Source of the DNA: Schizochytrium sp. CCTCC M209059
Lineage: Eukaryota; Sar; Bigyra; Thraustochytrida; Thraustochytriidae
Assembly (NCBI GenBank): GCA_000818945.1
Contig: KN805381.1
Location: 171,842-224,342 of the forward strand
DNA length: 52,501 nt
Direction: 5' to 3'
Each line of letters starts with the position of its first letter. Positions within the stretch are counted from its first letter, which is position 1. Made by a program: the position numbers and the translations under genes. The notes beneath the pieces were generated by a model, which ran no database searches, had not been told where the DNA came from, and worked only from the letters and a program-made list of their open reading frames with translations. Positions 18,862-26,746 of this stretch are shown in pieces.

Positions 18862-19767
18862 ATGTCAAACGTGCGCGCTGACGAAAAGGAGGCGCGCATG
18901 ATGTACAAACCAGCCGCGTGGTACGACGAGGAGAAAATGCATGGCTCGCTGGGGCAGCGGGTGCATGAGCACACGACGTCGTCCTCCATGCGGAGGACGC
19001 GAACACGACCAAGAAACACAACGGGCTCAGCAAGTCAGGTCACGGCGGTCGCTCTCGGTCCTGGACGAAGTGTCGTGGATGCTGTGCGCGAGCTCAAGGA
19101 GCGTGTGGCCGCAGCCGAAGAGAACGCACGCAAGGAAAGGACGCAGCGACTGGCGTTGCAGGGCCAGGTGCAGGGTCTCGTGGCTGACCTTGACGCAAGT
19201 AGGGCGAATGCCAAACAGCTAGAGAAGATTATTGCCAAGCTCAATCACGAGGATCGCGAGCTTCGGCTAGCGTTGGAGAACGATGCGAAGCGGATCGAGG
19301 ACTTGGAGTTCGCGAAGAGCGCAGCGCTTGAGTCTCATCACAGCAAGCCCCGGAACGTCGAGCTTGAGAAACGCGCCAGTACTGCGGTCGCTGCGGCCGA
19401 GGCTGCAACCGCGCGTCTCCGCGAGGAGCAGGCGATTCATGGTGCTCTGCGCGCCCAGTGTCGCGAGGCGCAAACTCGGGCCAAAGTTGCCCAAGAACTG
19501 CAGGCCGACGCCGAGGCGCGCGCGGAGCGCGCAGAAAGGGCGCTGGCCGCTGCGCGTACGCGATCAGACGGGGATTCCAAGGATCGAGCGCAGCTCGAAA
19601 TCGAGCTTTCCTCTGCAAGAGACACGATTTCGGGACTTCATTTTCAGCTCAAGACTACCTCTGCGCAGCGCGAAGGTCTCGCTGCCGACAAGGCCGACCT
19701 CGAGGCCCAGATCTCTGCCTTGCGGCGCGACCTCGACGCCATCTCCTCCCTCTTTCTTGTCAAGTGA
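18862..19767 (+). CDS. coiled-coil protein of unknown function
   Basis: 301 residues from an ATG in good context (ACAAAATG). The first 60 residues are mixed and basic, including RRTRTRPRN. From about residue 70 to the end the sequence is almost wholly heptad-like, rich in Ala, Glu, Arg and Leu (for example RELKERVAAAEENARKE, QLEKIIAKLNHEDREL, DLEAQISALRRDLDAIS), which predicts a long alpha-helical coiled coil broken once near 170 (SHHSKPRN). No catalytic or targeting motif is visible. Such proteins are often cytoskeletal, centrosomal or ciliary, but nothing here specifies a role. The coding region ends abruptly inside the coiled coil, so a downstream spliced exon is possible. Confidence 0.68.
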   Translation: MSNVRADEKEARMMYKPAAWYDEEKMHGSLGQRVHEHTTSSSMRRTRTRPRNTTGSASQVTAVALGPGRSVVDAVRELKERVAAAEENARKERTQRLALQGQVQGLVADLDASRANAKQLEKIIAKLNHEDRELRLALENDAKRIEDLEFAKSAALESHHSKPRNVELEKRASTAVAAAEAATARLREEQAIHGALRAQCREAQTRAKVAQELQADAEARAERAERALAAARTRSDGDSKDRAQLEIELSSARDTISGLHFQLKTTSAQREGLAADKADLEAQISALRRDLDAISSLFLVK

Positions 19768-20049
19768 TTTCTCGTTTTTCCTGCTTACTTTCTCCTCCTC
19801 GAACAATCTCTTGTCTTGGTCCGAGTGCAACCGTGCACAGAAACATCATCATCATGGCCTGACTGACTGAATGAATGACTGACTGAATGAATGACTGGCT
19901 CCCTGGCTGGCCGCGGATGTCATGATCTTGCCAGTATATGCCACACGGCCAAGTGTATCCTATCGCTGCGAACCTCTACGTACGCGTCGTCAATTGACCA
20001 CGACATACATGCCAGACATGCCGCGAGTGACCACCGCGCTCTGTTTCCT

Positions 20050-20176
20050 TGCTTCGCTTTGTTGTGCTTTATTATGCTGTGCTTTGCTTTGCTTCGCTTT
20101 GCTCGACTTGGCTTCCTGCTCTGCTTTGCTGCGCTCCTACTCACCTCTGCTCTGCTCTGCTCCGCTCCGCCCGCTG
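20050..20176 (+). repeat. degenerate CTTTG/CTCTG pentamer tract
   Basis: Pyrimidine-rich 5-bp periodicity that drifts from GCTTT/GCTTC units to CTCTG units and then CTCCG units along its length. Confidence 0.65.
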
Positions 20177-20752
20177 CTCTGCCAAAGATCCAGGATAATC
20201 AACGTGACGCGACGTCGATCAGCATGCTGCAGCTGCCTGCATCTGCACTCAGTTTGTCTGGCCGCGAGTCACTTACAACTGCCACAAGCCCCACCCGCCC
20301 TTTGTCGGATGCAAGCAGGCCGCAGCGACGGACCATTTCCCCCCCGCGACTCCTTCTGACCCTCTCGCGTTCGTCCGGCATGTCATCCATCTACTCCAGA
20401 GGCCGCCGCGCCGCGCCTTCCTCGCGAGCGTGCCCTGAATGAAGCTCATGCTCGTGCTCTGCTATCATCGCTGCCGCTCGCCTCCGCGCGCTCGCACGTA
20501 CCTCGCCAGCCAGGCCCTCGTCTTCGAGCCCGAGCACCTCCTGCTCCTGCTCCAGCCCGAGCCCTCGCTCGAGACGCATCCTCGCGAGGCGCGACGTGCG
20601 GCCTGTCTCGAGGTCTCCGGCGAGCAGCTCCCTCTCGCCGGCAGCCCCGAGCTCGAAGGCGTCCCCGCGACGCCGAGCTTGCAGAAGGCGCCGTTGCGCA
20701 CGTTTATGACCTCCTCGCCCAACTCTTTGCCCCCGCCAAGCTCCTGAATGCA

Positions 20753-20850
20753 TGCATGAAAGATTGAATGCATGACTGACTGAATGAATGAATGAATGAA
20801 TGAGTGAATGAATGAATGAATGAATGAATGAATGAATGAATGAATGAATG
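20753..20850 (+). repeat. (TGAA)n tetranucleotide array
   Basis: About twenty TGAA units with single interruptions (TGAC, TGAG, TGCA). On the minus strand it translates to a Ser/Phe/Ile/His periodic peptide, which explains open frames seen there. Confidence 0.85.
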
Positions 20851-21063
20851 CGTGCGAGAATGAAGAAACGCAAGTCGCATTGCGGATGCGGAAGCTAGCG
20901 CCGGCCGCCCTGGGCGTGTGCGCGATTTCAACGCGAGCGTATGTCCTTCCTTGCGCCCCTGCTGCTGCTGCTGCTGCTGCTGCTCTCCGGGAAAGCAGCG
21001 CAGCGGAGCCGCTCCAGCAGAACCCTGTCGCCCGAGCCGCGCGGGTCCGCTGCGAGCCCCAGC

Positions 21064-21310
21064 GGCGAGCACGCAAGCACACAAGCACGCACGCACGCAC
21101 GCACGCACGCAAGCAGGCAAGCAGGCAAGCAGGCAAGCAAGCAAGCAAGCTCTGCAAAGCGAGCTCTGCAATAATAGCAAGCAAGCAAGCTAGATAGCAG
21201 GCAAGCAAGCAAGCAAGCAAGCAAGGAAGGTCTGCAAAGCGAGCTCTGCAATATTACCAAGCGAGCAAGCAAGCTAGAAGGCAAGCAAGCGAGCAAGCGA
21301 GCGAGCGAGC
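21064..21310 (+). repeat. AAGC/ACGC tetramer region containing an 80-bp tandem duplication
   Basis: Runs of AAGC, ACGC and AGGC units. Embedded in them, a unique block beginning TCTGCAAAGCGAGCTCTGCA occurs at 21151 and again at 21231, a period of 80 bp, with the second copy diverging at AATAATAG versus AATATTAC. Confidence 0.75.
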
Positions 21311-21763
21311 AAGAAGGCGCTCGCGCCCGAGGCCGCGTGGAAAAGCAGGCCGGGCGTGGCGCGGAGAGCGAACGTGCTGGGCGCCAAGAGCGGCGACGGC
21401 GAAGGCGACAGCGAGTGGAGGGAAGAAGCGTGGTGGTTCTTCCGGGTGGGAGGCAAGACAAGTCCCGAAGACATTGGTTCACGAAGGAGTGTCACTTTGC
21501 CTGCCTGCCTGCCTGCCTGCCTGAGTGACAGACAGACAGATAGGCAGTGCGCAAAGTACAGGGTCGGTCAACGTGCACGAGGCCTGGGGGCCAAACAGAA
21601 CCGCTTCGCGCAGGCCGCGAGCAAGGTCTGCGTGGAAGCGAAGGGGAGGGAGGAAGGAAGCAAGGAAGGAAGGAAGAAGCCCGCTTCGAGGAGAGCGGCA
21701 AAGGTCGAGCGAGCCGAGTGGCCGCACGTCAGAAGAGCAGCGTACAGCTGCGTAGTGCAGCGC

Positions 21764-21832
21764 AGCGCAGCGCAGCACAGCGCAGCGCAACGCAACGCAA
21801 AGCAAAGCAAAGCAAAGGAAAGGAAAGGAAAA
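21764..21832 (+). repeat. graded pentamer tract directly upstream of the RING-CH gene
   Basis: 5-bp units change stepwise along the tract: GCAGC units, then GCAAC, then GCAAA, then GGAAA, ending 4 bp before the ATG at 21837. The tract is purine-rich on the + strand and must lie in the leader or core promoter of the gene. Confidence 0.8.
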
Positions 21833-21836
21833 TACG

Positions 21837-23168
21837 ATGACGTTGCTGGGCCTCACGGGCCCTGGAAATCCCTCGGGGGTGGTCGAAGACCCGAATCGAC
21901 TTCGACAATGCAGAATTTGCCTGGAAAGCGCAATGATAGAGCTCGAGCGTCAAGACTTCGAGACCTCTTTGCTACAGAAATGGTGGAGTTGGCCCGCGCA
22001 ATGCGGGGCCTGGGCGCGCAGTCTATGGCAAAACGAAGTTGTTCTCACCCATAAACACGGCCCGAACTCGCCACAATCGTGGGTCGCGCCATGCAGGTGC
22101 AAGGGAACACAGCGCTGGGTTCATGTGACCTGCTTGCGCGTATGGCAGCGCGCATGCATGAAAAACAAGTCCCTCTACAAGGCAACCACATGCTCCGTGT
22201 GCAAGGCTTGCTACACGCTTGCCCCGCCTCGCGAGCCACTTCTTCACAGTGCTTGGCAGCGCGTCAAGGGTTGCAGACCAGTCCTCATCGTTGGGCCAGC
22301 TCTCTTTACAGTACCAATGTTGCTCCTGCTGCAAATCGTACTCGCCTCGGTCGTTTTCGCAACCGTCATTGGCTTTGTGAAAAACATGTTCACCTACAAG
22401 ACCAGCGTGCACCCGCGTCCGCAGCCCATCGTTCCCGTTCCGCCTCGTTTTGACTTGCAAGCAGCATCTGTACGCAGGCAGCAAGGACAGCAGCAGGCTC
22501 AAGCCCACCGCCCTGCACGACAGGCGCCGAGTCCTGGCTTCAATCGACCTGCAGATCGAGCACGATCCGCCCAGCTCGTTGGCCAAGGCCGAGAGCTACT
22601 GCGGCAGCAACAGCAGCTCGAAGATCTCCACGAAAGGAACCAAGACCTATCCTATATGGAGCGCCTTCTCAGGACGGGGTGCCTTTTGAAGGCTACGCGA
22701 GCCAATGCTGCCTTTGCAGGCGCCACAGTTCTCCTGGAAAGCTTTGACACCTCGCACGAGTCACATGGTGTCGTTCTCAATCGTGAGCTCCAAGGACCTG
22801 CTTTAGAATCTGCGCGATCCGTGAGTCGTGCCGTGGTTGATGCTGACGCCTGGATTGGCCGCGGGGGACCGCACGCTAACAACGTTGTGACCGTTGTTCA
22901 CGAGGCTCCAGCTTTGCCCGGGGCGTCACAACTTGGCGATGGTGTTTGTATCGGTCACTACGCGACACTGCGGCATCTCGAGGTCGATCCAGGTGAGGTC
23001 ACGCGCCGCAATCCCAAGCTCCGCGTTCTTTTGGGTCGTGTTCGATGGCCTAACACAGAGCAACTCGTGAGCGAAATCCGTCAAGGTCTCTGGGCGGTCT
23101 CGAGTACTCAGGCGACGACGCAAAACACCTTTGTTGACTGCCGAAGCCCGCGCTCGGTAACCCATTGA
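21837..23168 (+). CDS. RING-CH (MARCH-type) E3 ligase with membrane segment and C-terminal AlgH/UPF0301 domain
   Basis: 443 residues. A C4HC3 RING-variant domain supplies zinc ligands C25, C28, C86, C88, H96, C99, C119 and C122, with the typical APCRCKGTQRWVHVTCL block; the insert between C28 and C86 is longer than usual. This domain recruits a ubiquitin-charged E2. Residues about 147-181 are strongly hydrophobic (one long or two short membrane segments), as in MARCH ligases. A Gln-rich, helical linker (about 205-275) leads to residues 279-420, which match the AlgH/UPF0301 (YqgE) fold family: GCLLKATRANAAFAGATVLL, HGVVLNRELQGP, RGGPHANNV, and the closing WPNTEQLVSEIRQGLWAV. AlgH-like domains are common in bacteria and in plastid proteins of algae and plants, and their biochemical role is poorly known. 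The combination with a RING-CH domain is unusual. The start is the first ATG after a purine-rich pentamer tract. Confidence 0.9.
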   Translation: MTLLGLTGPGNPSGVVEDPNRLRQCRICLESAMIELERQDFETSLLQKWWSWPAQCGAWARSLWQNEVVLTHKHGPNSPQSWVAPCRCKGTQRWVHVTCLRVWQRACMKNKSLYKATTCSVCKACYTLAPPREPLLHSAWQRVKGCRPVLIVGPALFTVPMLLLLQIVLASVVFATVIGFVKNMFTYKTSVHPRPQPIVPVPPRFDLQAASVRRQQGQQQAQAHRPARQAPSPGFNRPADRARSAQLVGQGRELLRQQQQLEDLHERNQDLSYMERLLRTGCLLKATRANAAFAGATVLLESFDTSHESHGVVLNRELQGPALESARSVSRAVVDADAWIGRGGPHANNVVTVVHEAPALPGASQLGDGVCIGHYATLRHLEVDPGEVTRRNPKLRVLLGRVRWPNTEQLVSEIRQGLWAVSSTQATTQNTFVDCRSPRSVTH

Positions 23169-23185
23169 ATGTTTCAGCGGCAGTA

Positions 23186-23230
<45 letters not shown>

Positions 23231-23916
23231 GCGGCGGCGGCGGCGACAAAGACAGTCACGATGACGATATTCACGATGACAAAGAGGAAAAGCACTTATG
23301 TGTAAACCACATAAAGAGCCTATCCATCCGAGTCCAGCAGAACACCTTCCGAGTATACGCAACCCTCCACAAAACATTTGAGTGCCATACGAATAGTTCG
23401 AGAGCCCAAGCTTTCAAGAACTGCCGATGACCTTTTCTAGTCAGCCTCTTTGATTTAGTCAAGCCAAAGGGCAGACAAGAGACCGCTCCTTTTCGTGGTC
23501 AATCCAAGCGTACAAGTAATCAACGCGTTGTCTTGTTGCGCCTGTGTCGATACATTTTCTTCTCTAGAATCGCATGCCTCGAGCGGTTCATTCCAGTAAC
23601 CCCCTCCAATGCAATCAAGGTTTGCAACGATGCAAAGCCCATCGTGTGCCGTCTTTTTGGACCATCCCGCAAAGACATGCATATATGCATTAGCCCGACC
23701 ACTCGTTTACACCTTTTATATATATATATATATTCATTCTCATTCTATGCACTCGTGTCCATGGACTCCCCGCCAGCATCTGCGCTTGCATTCAGAGGTG
23801 CTTGCGCTACTGATCATGTGCCGTCTTTCTTGACCATCCCGCAAAGACATGCATACATGCATTAGCCCGACCACTCGTTTACACCTTTTATATATATATA
23901 TATATTCATTCTCATT
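23169..23916. other. intergenic region with CAG/CGG run and tandem duplication
   Basis: Separates the convergent RING-CH/AlgH (+) and MED31 (-) genes. Contains the trinucleotide run and the 172-bp duplication listed separately; 23250-23640 is ordinary non-repetitive sequence with no supported gene. Confidence 0.5.
23185..23246 (+). repeat. (CAG)n passing into (CGG)n
   Basis: About fifteen AGC/CAG units change into several CGG/GGC units just downstream of the RING-CH stop codon, so they probably lie in its 3' untranslated region. Confidence 0.85.
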
Positions 23917-23986
23917 CTATGCACTCGTGTCCATGGACTCCCCGCCAGCATCTGCACTTGCCTCTAAAGGTGCTTGCGCTAATGAT
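23647..23986. repeat. two-copy 172-bp tandem duplication overlapping the 3' end of MED31
   Basis: Copy 1 is about 23647-23818 and copy 2 about 23819-23986. Both contain a CCCGCAAAGACATGCAT core, a (TA)n run and the sequence that in copy 2 encodes the last residues and stop of MED31 (SADAGGESMDTSA). Copies differ by scattered substitutions. Copy 1 therefore carries a non-functional duplicate of the MED31 C-terminal coding end. Confidence 0.85.
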
Positions 23987-24456
23987 GGTGCCTTGTCGAG
24001 CGTCGCCGCAGCGCGATTGAATTGCCAGTGGAAAAACTGCTGCGAGTGGATCATCTCCGTAACCTGGGGGTCTTTGAGTCGCGCGCGAAAGCCCTTGTCG
24101 CGAAGAAGGTCTAGCATGTACAGACAATGTGGATAAATGATGAATTTGGCGTACTCTGGCTTTTTCCAATATCGTAGATACTCAAGATACGCCAAAAAAT
24201 TCTCGTCCTCGAGCACCAAGGTCTGGGCCAAGTGCATCAAGTAGCCCGGATTGGCGAGGCACTGTACAAACTCCAACTCCACTTCAAAGCGAAGACGTTC
24301 CTTTTCTGTGTGCGCGAGCGAAGGCAGGTCCGCCTCTGCTGTCGTCTCAGCTGCTGGCTCCGCAGACGCTGCCTCTACAGTCGGCTCAGCGGTTTTGCTC
24401 TCGTCCGCTGATGTCGCCGGAGCAGCAGCGTCGGCGTCAACCTCCATCTCAGCCAT
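23917..24456 (-). CDS. MED31: Mediator complex subunit 31
   Basis: MED31 (Soh1) is a middle-module subunit of Mediator, which couples activators to RNA polymerase II. The 179-residue protein starts at the first ATG of the frame (24456); upstream only a GTG is in frame. The SOH1 domain spans about residues 55-147 with the diagnostic blocks RFEVELEFVQCLANPGYL, YLEYLRYWKKPEYAKFI, YPHCLYMLDLL and QQFFHWQF. The N-terminal 50 residues are Ala/Glu/Thr-rich and disordered, longer than in animals. The last dozen codons lie inside the second copy of a 172-bp tandem duplication. Confidence 0.96.
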   Translation of the reverse strand: MAEMEVDADAAAPATSADESKTAEPTVEAASAEPAAETTAEADLPSLAHTEKERLRFEVELEFVQCLANPGYLMHLAQTLVLEDENFLAYLEYLRYWKKPEYAKFIIYPHCLYMLDLLRDKGFRARLKDPQVTEMIHSQQFFHWQFNRAAATLDKAPSLAQAPLEASADAGGESMDTSA

Positions 24457-24804
24457 TGGTTTGTGCTCTGTAGACGCGCCGCCACGACTAAAAACACCCA
24501 CAGACAGTCAGCTAAGCGCGGCCTACTGCGTGACGCCACGTGTCGCGCCGCGCCTTCTTTTCCTCGCGCGCGTCTCGCTCGCTCACTCGCTCAACGATCG
24601 ATGCTGTTCTGCAAGTTTGAGCTGCCATCAAAAAATGAAAAAATCAGAATAAAATAGAATCAAGAAGAAGACGGTCGCACGAAGAAAACTAAAGAGCAGA
24701 GCTTTCTACAAGCCTACGATCGATGAGGCAACCTTGTGCTCAGACACTTGTTTCTTGACATACGACACTTACAAGGGTTAAGTTTGCAAAGAAAAAGAAA
24801 AGGG
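24457..24804. other. intergenic region between two minus-strand genes
   Basis: Upstream of MED31 and downstream of the next minus-strand gene. Contains A-rich stretches (24630-24660, 24785-24800) but no repeat or open frame of note. Confidence 0.5.
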
Positions 24805-26208
24805 TCAAACGTCTGTAGGCTCGTCAGGGAATGATGACACGGGTGATGTCGCAGCAGCAGTCGAAAGAAGCTGTGCGATTTGATCAGATGTCATGGTCAA
24901 AGAGGGCGCATCTATGGTTGGCAAGGTCAGCGGCGAAGTGACCAGAGTATCGGTGGTCAAAGTATGGGCAGGACACTCTTGCAAAAGGTCAATGTACTTT
25001 TCAAGCGGCAGGACAGCGTCAGCGTCAGCGTCAGCGTCAGCGTCAGCGTCAGCAATACTTTGCATTCGTTCGCGGAGTAAAGAATCGCGCTTATGTTGAG
25101 CCTGACGCCAAGCCGAGACCCACGAGTTGTCAATTTCCGGCAACGAAATTTCGAGCGAGCGTGTCGCGGAGACACTGCCGCGTCGGCGCTTTGGAAAACT
25201 CGTTTTGCACGCGTGCAATTGGGCGCAAGTCAGGCTTTCCAGCTGAGACGAAGGGCGCAAAAGCGTCATACAGAGACCCTCGGCGTTCTTCGACTCCAAG
25301 GCTTTGTGAAGAAGAGTGTAGCGCCCGGAAGCTTCAAAGACACAAAGAAGAGCGAGATTCTCGTCCTTGCCGGCGAGGGCGTCATTCCACTCTTGAATCA
25401 GAGATTCACCCGGGGACCCGGCACCCCCCTCTTCAACTGTAAGTGCAAGTTCCTTGTGCGGTGCAATGCAAAATCGTCTTGTTGTGAAGAGCGAACTCGT
25501 GTTGACAAGACCACAAACACGCAGCCACGGCCCCTCTCCGCGGAGGCATGCCGGTTGCGCATGGCCGCCACCGCAGATAATTTTCAACCCAGAAATGCAG
25601 CTTCGCGAGCGTGGTCGATCTGAATCAGAAGCAGCGGGACGCTTTGCGCTTGGGCGGAATGCTCCACGCCAAGCGGCACACTCGGGTTGCCCGACATCCA
25701 AAACTGCAATCGATATTCCGTAGCGGCCCGCGACGAGGTCTAGGACCGAGGAAAGGGCACGGCGTGCAGCCGCGCTAGTGGTTGCGTCAGTGACAAGCAG
25801 CACGCTTAAGCTCTTTGCAAGGCTTTGTGCGTTTCTGCTTGACTTTTCAGCAATGTCTGCGATGGCTCCAACGCACGCGGAAAGCCAGCTTGCAGAAGTT
25901 TCGAGATAAATGACAAGGTACTTTGGGTCCCGCACACCCTGAGCTACGTACTTGTGAACCCTTCGAACCGCCTCGCGGCCGCTCTGCCAAACGAACTCAT
26001 CGACGAGGCGAGAGACGCCGCACGAGGTCCAAAGGTGAACACGTTGCGCGACGCGTCGGCGTACATCTTCATTCCTCGTAACGTCTGGCGACTCTGCAAC
26101 GGCAAGAAGCTCGGCTGCAAAGCCATTCGGCTCCCACGACTGACCCGATATCGCGCTTGCCCAGCCTGCATGCGTCGCCGACCTGGGTCTCTTCAGGCTT
26201 CCGGACAT
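24805..26208 (-). CDS. unrecognised 467-residue protein
   Basis: Continuous frame from the first ATG at 26208 to a stop at 24805. Residues 1-250 look like an ordered alpha/beta domain: helical VRRVHKYVAQGVRDPKYLV, then strand-like YLVIYLETSASW, and further on SLSVLLVTDATTSAAARRAL and GRYGISIAVLDVG. Alternating strands and helices of this kind are seen in Rossmann-like or von Willebrand A-like folds, but no metal-site motif is visible, so I do not assign one. The Cys/Gly-rich segment IICGGGHAQPACLRGEG follows. The C-terminal quarter is basic (SFPKRRRGS), then an Asp-Ala repeat, then a Thr/Ser/Leu-rich tail. Codon use is like that of the neighbouring genes. It shares its strand with MED31, but nothing links the functions. 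Confidence 0.62.
   Translation of the reverse strand: MSGSLKRPRSATHAGWASAISGQSWEPNGFAAELLAVAESPDVTRNEDVRRRVAQRVHLWTSCGVSRLVDEFVWQSGREAVRRVHKYVAQGVRDPKYLVIYLETSASWLSACVGAIADIAEKSSRNAQSLAKSLSVLLVTDATTSAAARRALSSVLDLVAGRYGISIAVLDVGQPECAAWRGAFRPSAKRPAASDSDRPRSRSCISGLKIICGGGHAQPACLRGEGPWLRVCGLVNTSSLFTTRRFCIAPHKELALTVEEGGAGSPGESLIQEWNDALAGKDENLALLCVFEASGRYTLLHKALESKNAEGLCMTLLRPSSQLESLTCAQLHACKTSFPKRRRGSVSATRSLEISLPEIDNSWVSAWRQAQHKRDSLLRERMQSIADADADADADADAVLPLEKYIDLLQECPAHTLTTDTLVTSPLTLPTIDAPSLTMTSDQIAQLLSTAAATSPVSSFPDEPTDV
25016..25051 (+). repeat. (GTCAGC)n hexamer encoding Asp-Ala repeats
   Basis: About six perfect hexamers within the unrecognised minus-strand gene; on the coding strand they specify alternating Asp and Ala (about 14 residues). 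The near-perfect DNA repeat indicates recent expansion by slippage. Confidence 0.85.
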
Positions 26209-26746
26209 GACGCAAGGTTTTGGCAAACTTCGTAGATCCCCAACTACTTGACGGGCGCAAACGCCAGTCCTGAGAGGGAAGCGTTATGCAAGGCTTCAAA
26301 GTGCGGATTGTTGCTGCCTTGACTGGCGTGCGTGCAGACGCGCATGCACCAGCCAGATGATTGTCGCTATTGCGTCGCACGCGGCGTTGAAGGCTGCCAC
26401 ATTACTTCTTTAACAATCAGAGCTGAGGACTCTAACGACCGACCAAACTTTATTGGCACATTTGTGCCATTTCGCGGATGTGGACGGTGACTTGTACCAG
26501 GTGGTGTTGCTGAGGAAGAGGGGAAAGCAAGTCAGGACTGGAATCATCAGCAACGCAAAGCTTGGTCTGTGCGAGTAACATAGTTCTCGTTACTCGCAAA
26601 ACGATGATAAGTGGAGGGAATCGCAGCATTGTATGGTGCAAAAATGAGTCAAATTTCAGCATTATCAGAAGCTTGTTGAAAAGTTTGCAAAATGATTATA
26701 TGTGGGAGGCAATGCAAGGCAGTGTTCATGATGCAATGAATAGCGA
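26209..26746. other. intergenic region between two minus-strand genes
   Basis: Promoter side of the 24805-26208 gene and 3' flank of the 26747-29119 gene. Ordinary composition, AT-richer towards 26680-26740; no repeat or convincing open frame seen. Confidence 0.5.

Larger units (their letters stand above)
19768..21836. other. repeat-rich intergenic region
   Basis: Holds in order: TGAA/TGAC repeats (19860-19900), a CTTTG/CTCTG pentamer-like tract (20050-20176), GC-rich sequence at 20200-20750, a TGAA array, a CTG run (20955-20985), AAGC/ACGC-type repeats with an 80-bp duplication, a TGCC run (21497-21521) and a graded pentamer tract reaching the next gene. 20200-20750 is open in several frames with high GC at many positions; it might conceal an exon, but no frame gives a recognisable protein. 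Confidence 0.45.

Noticed and set aside
20465..21220. 251-residue minus-strand frame with Ser-Phe-Ile-His and Leu-Ala-Cys runs
   Set aside because: Produced by TGAA and AAGC arrays; no recognisable domain outside the repeats.
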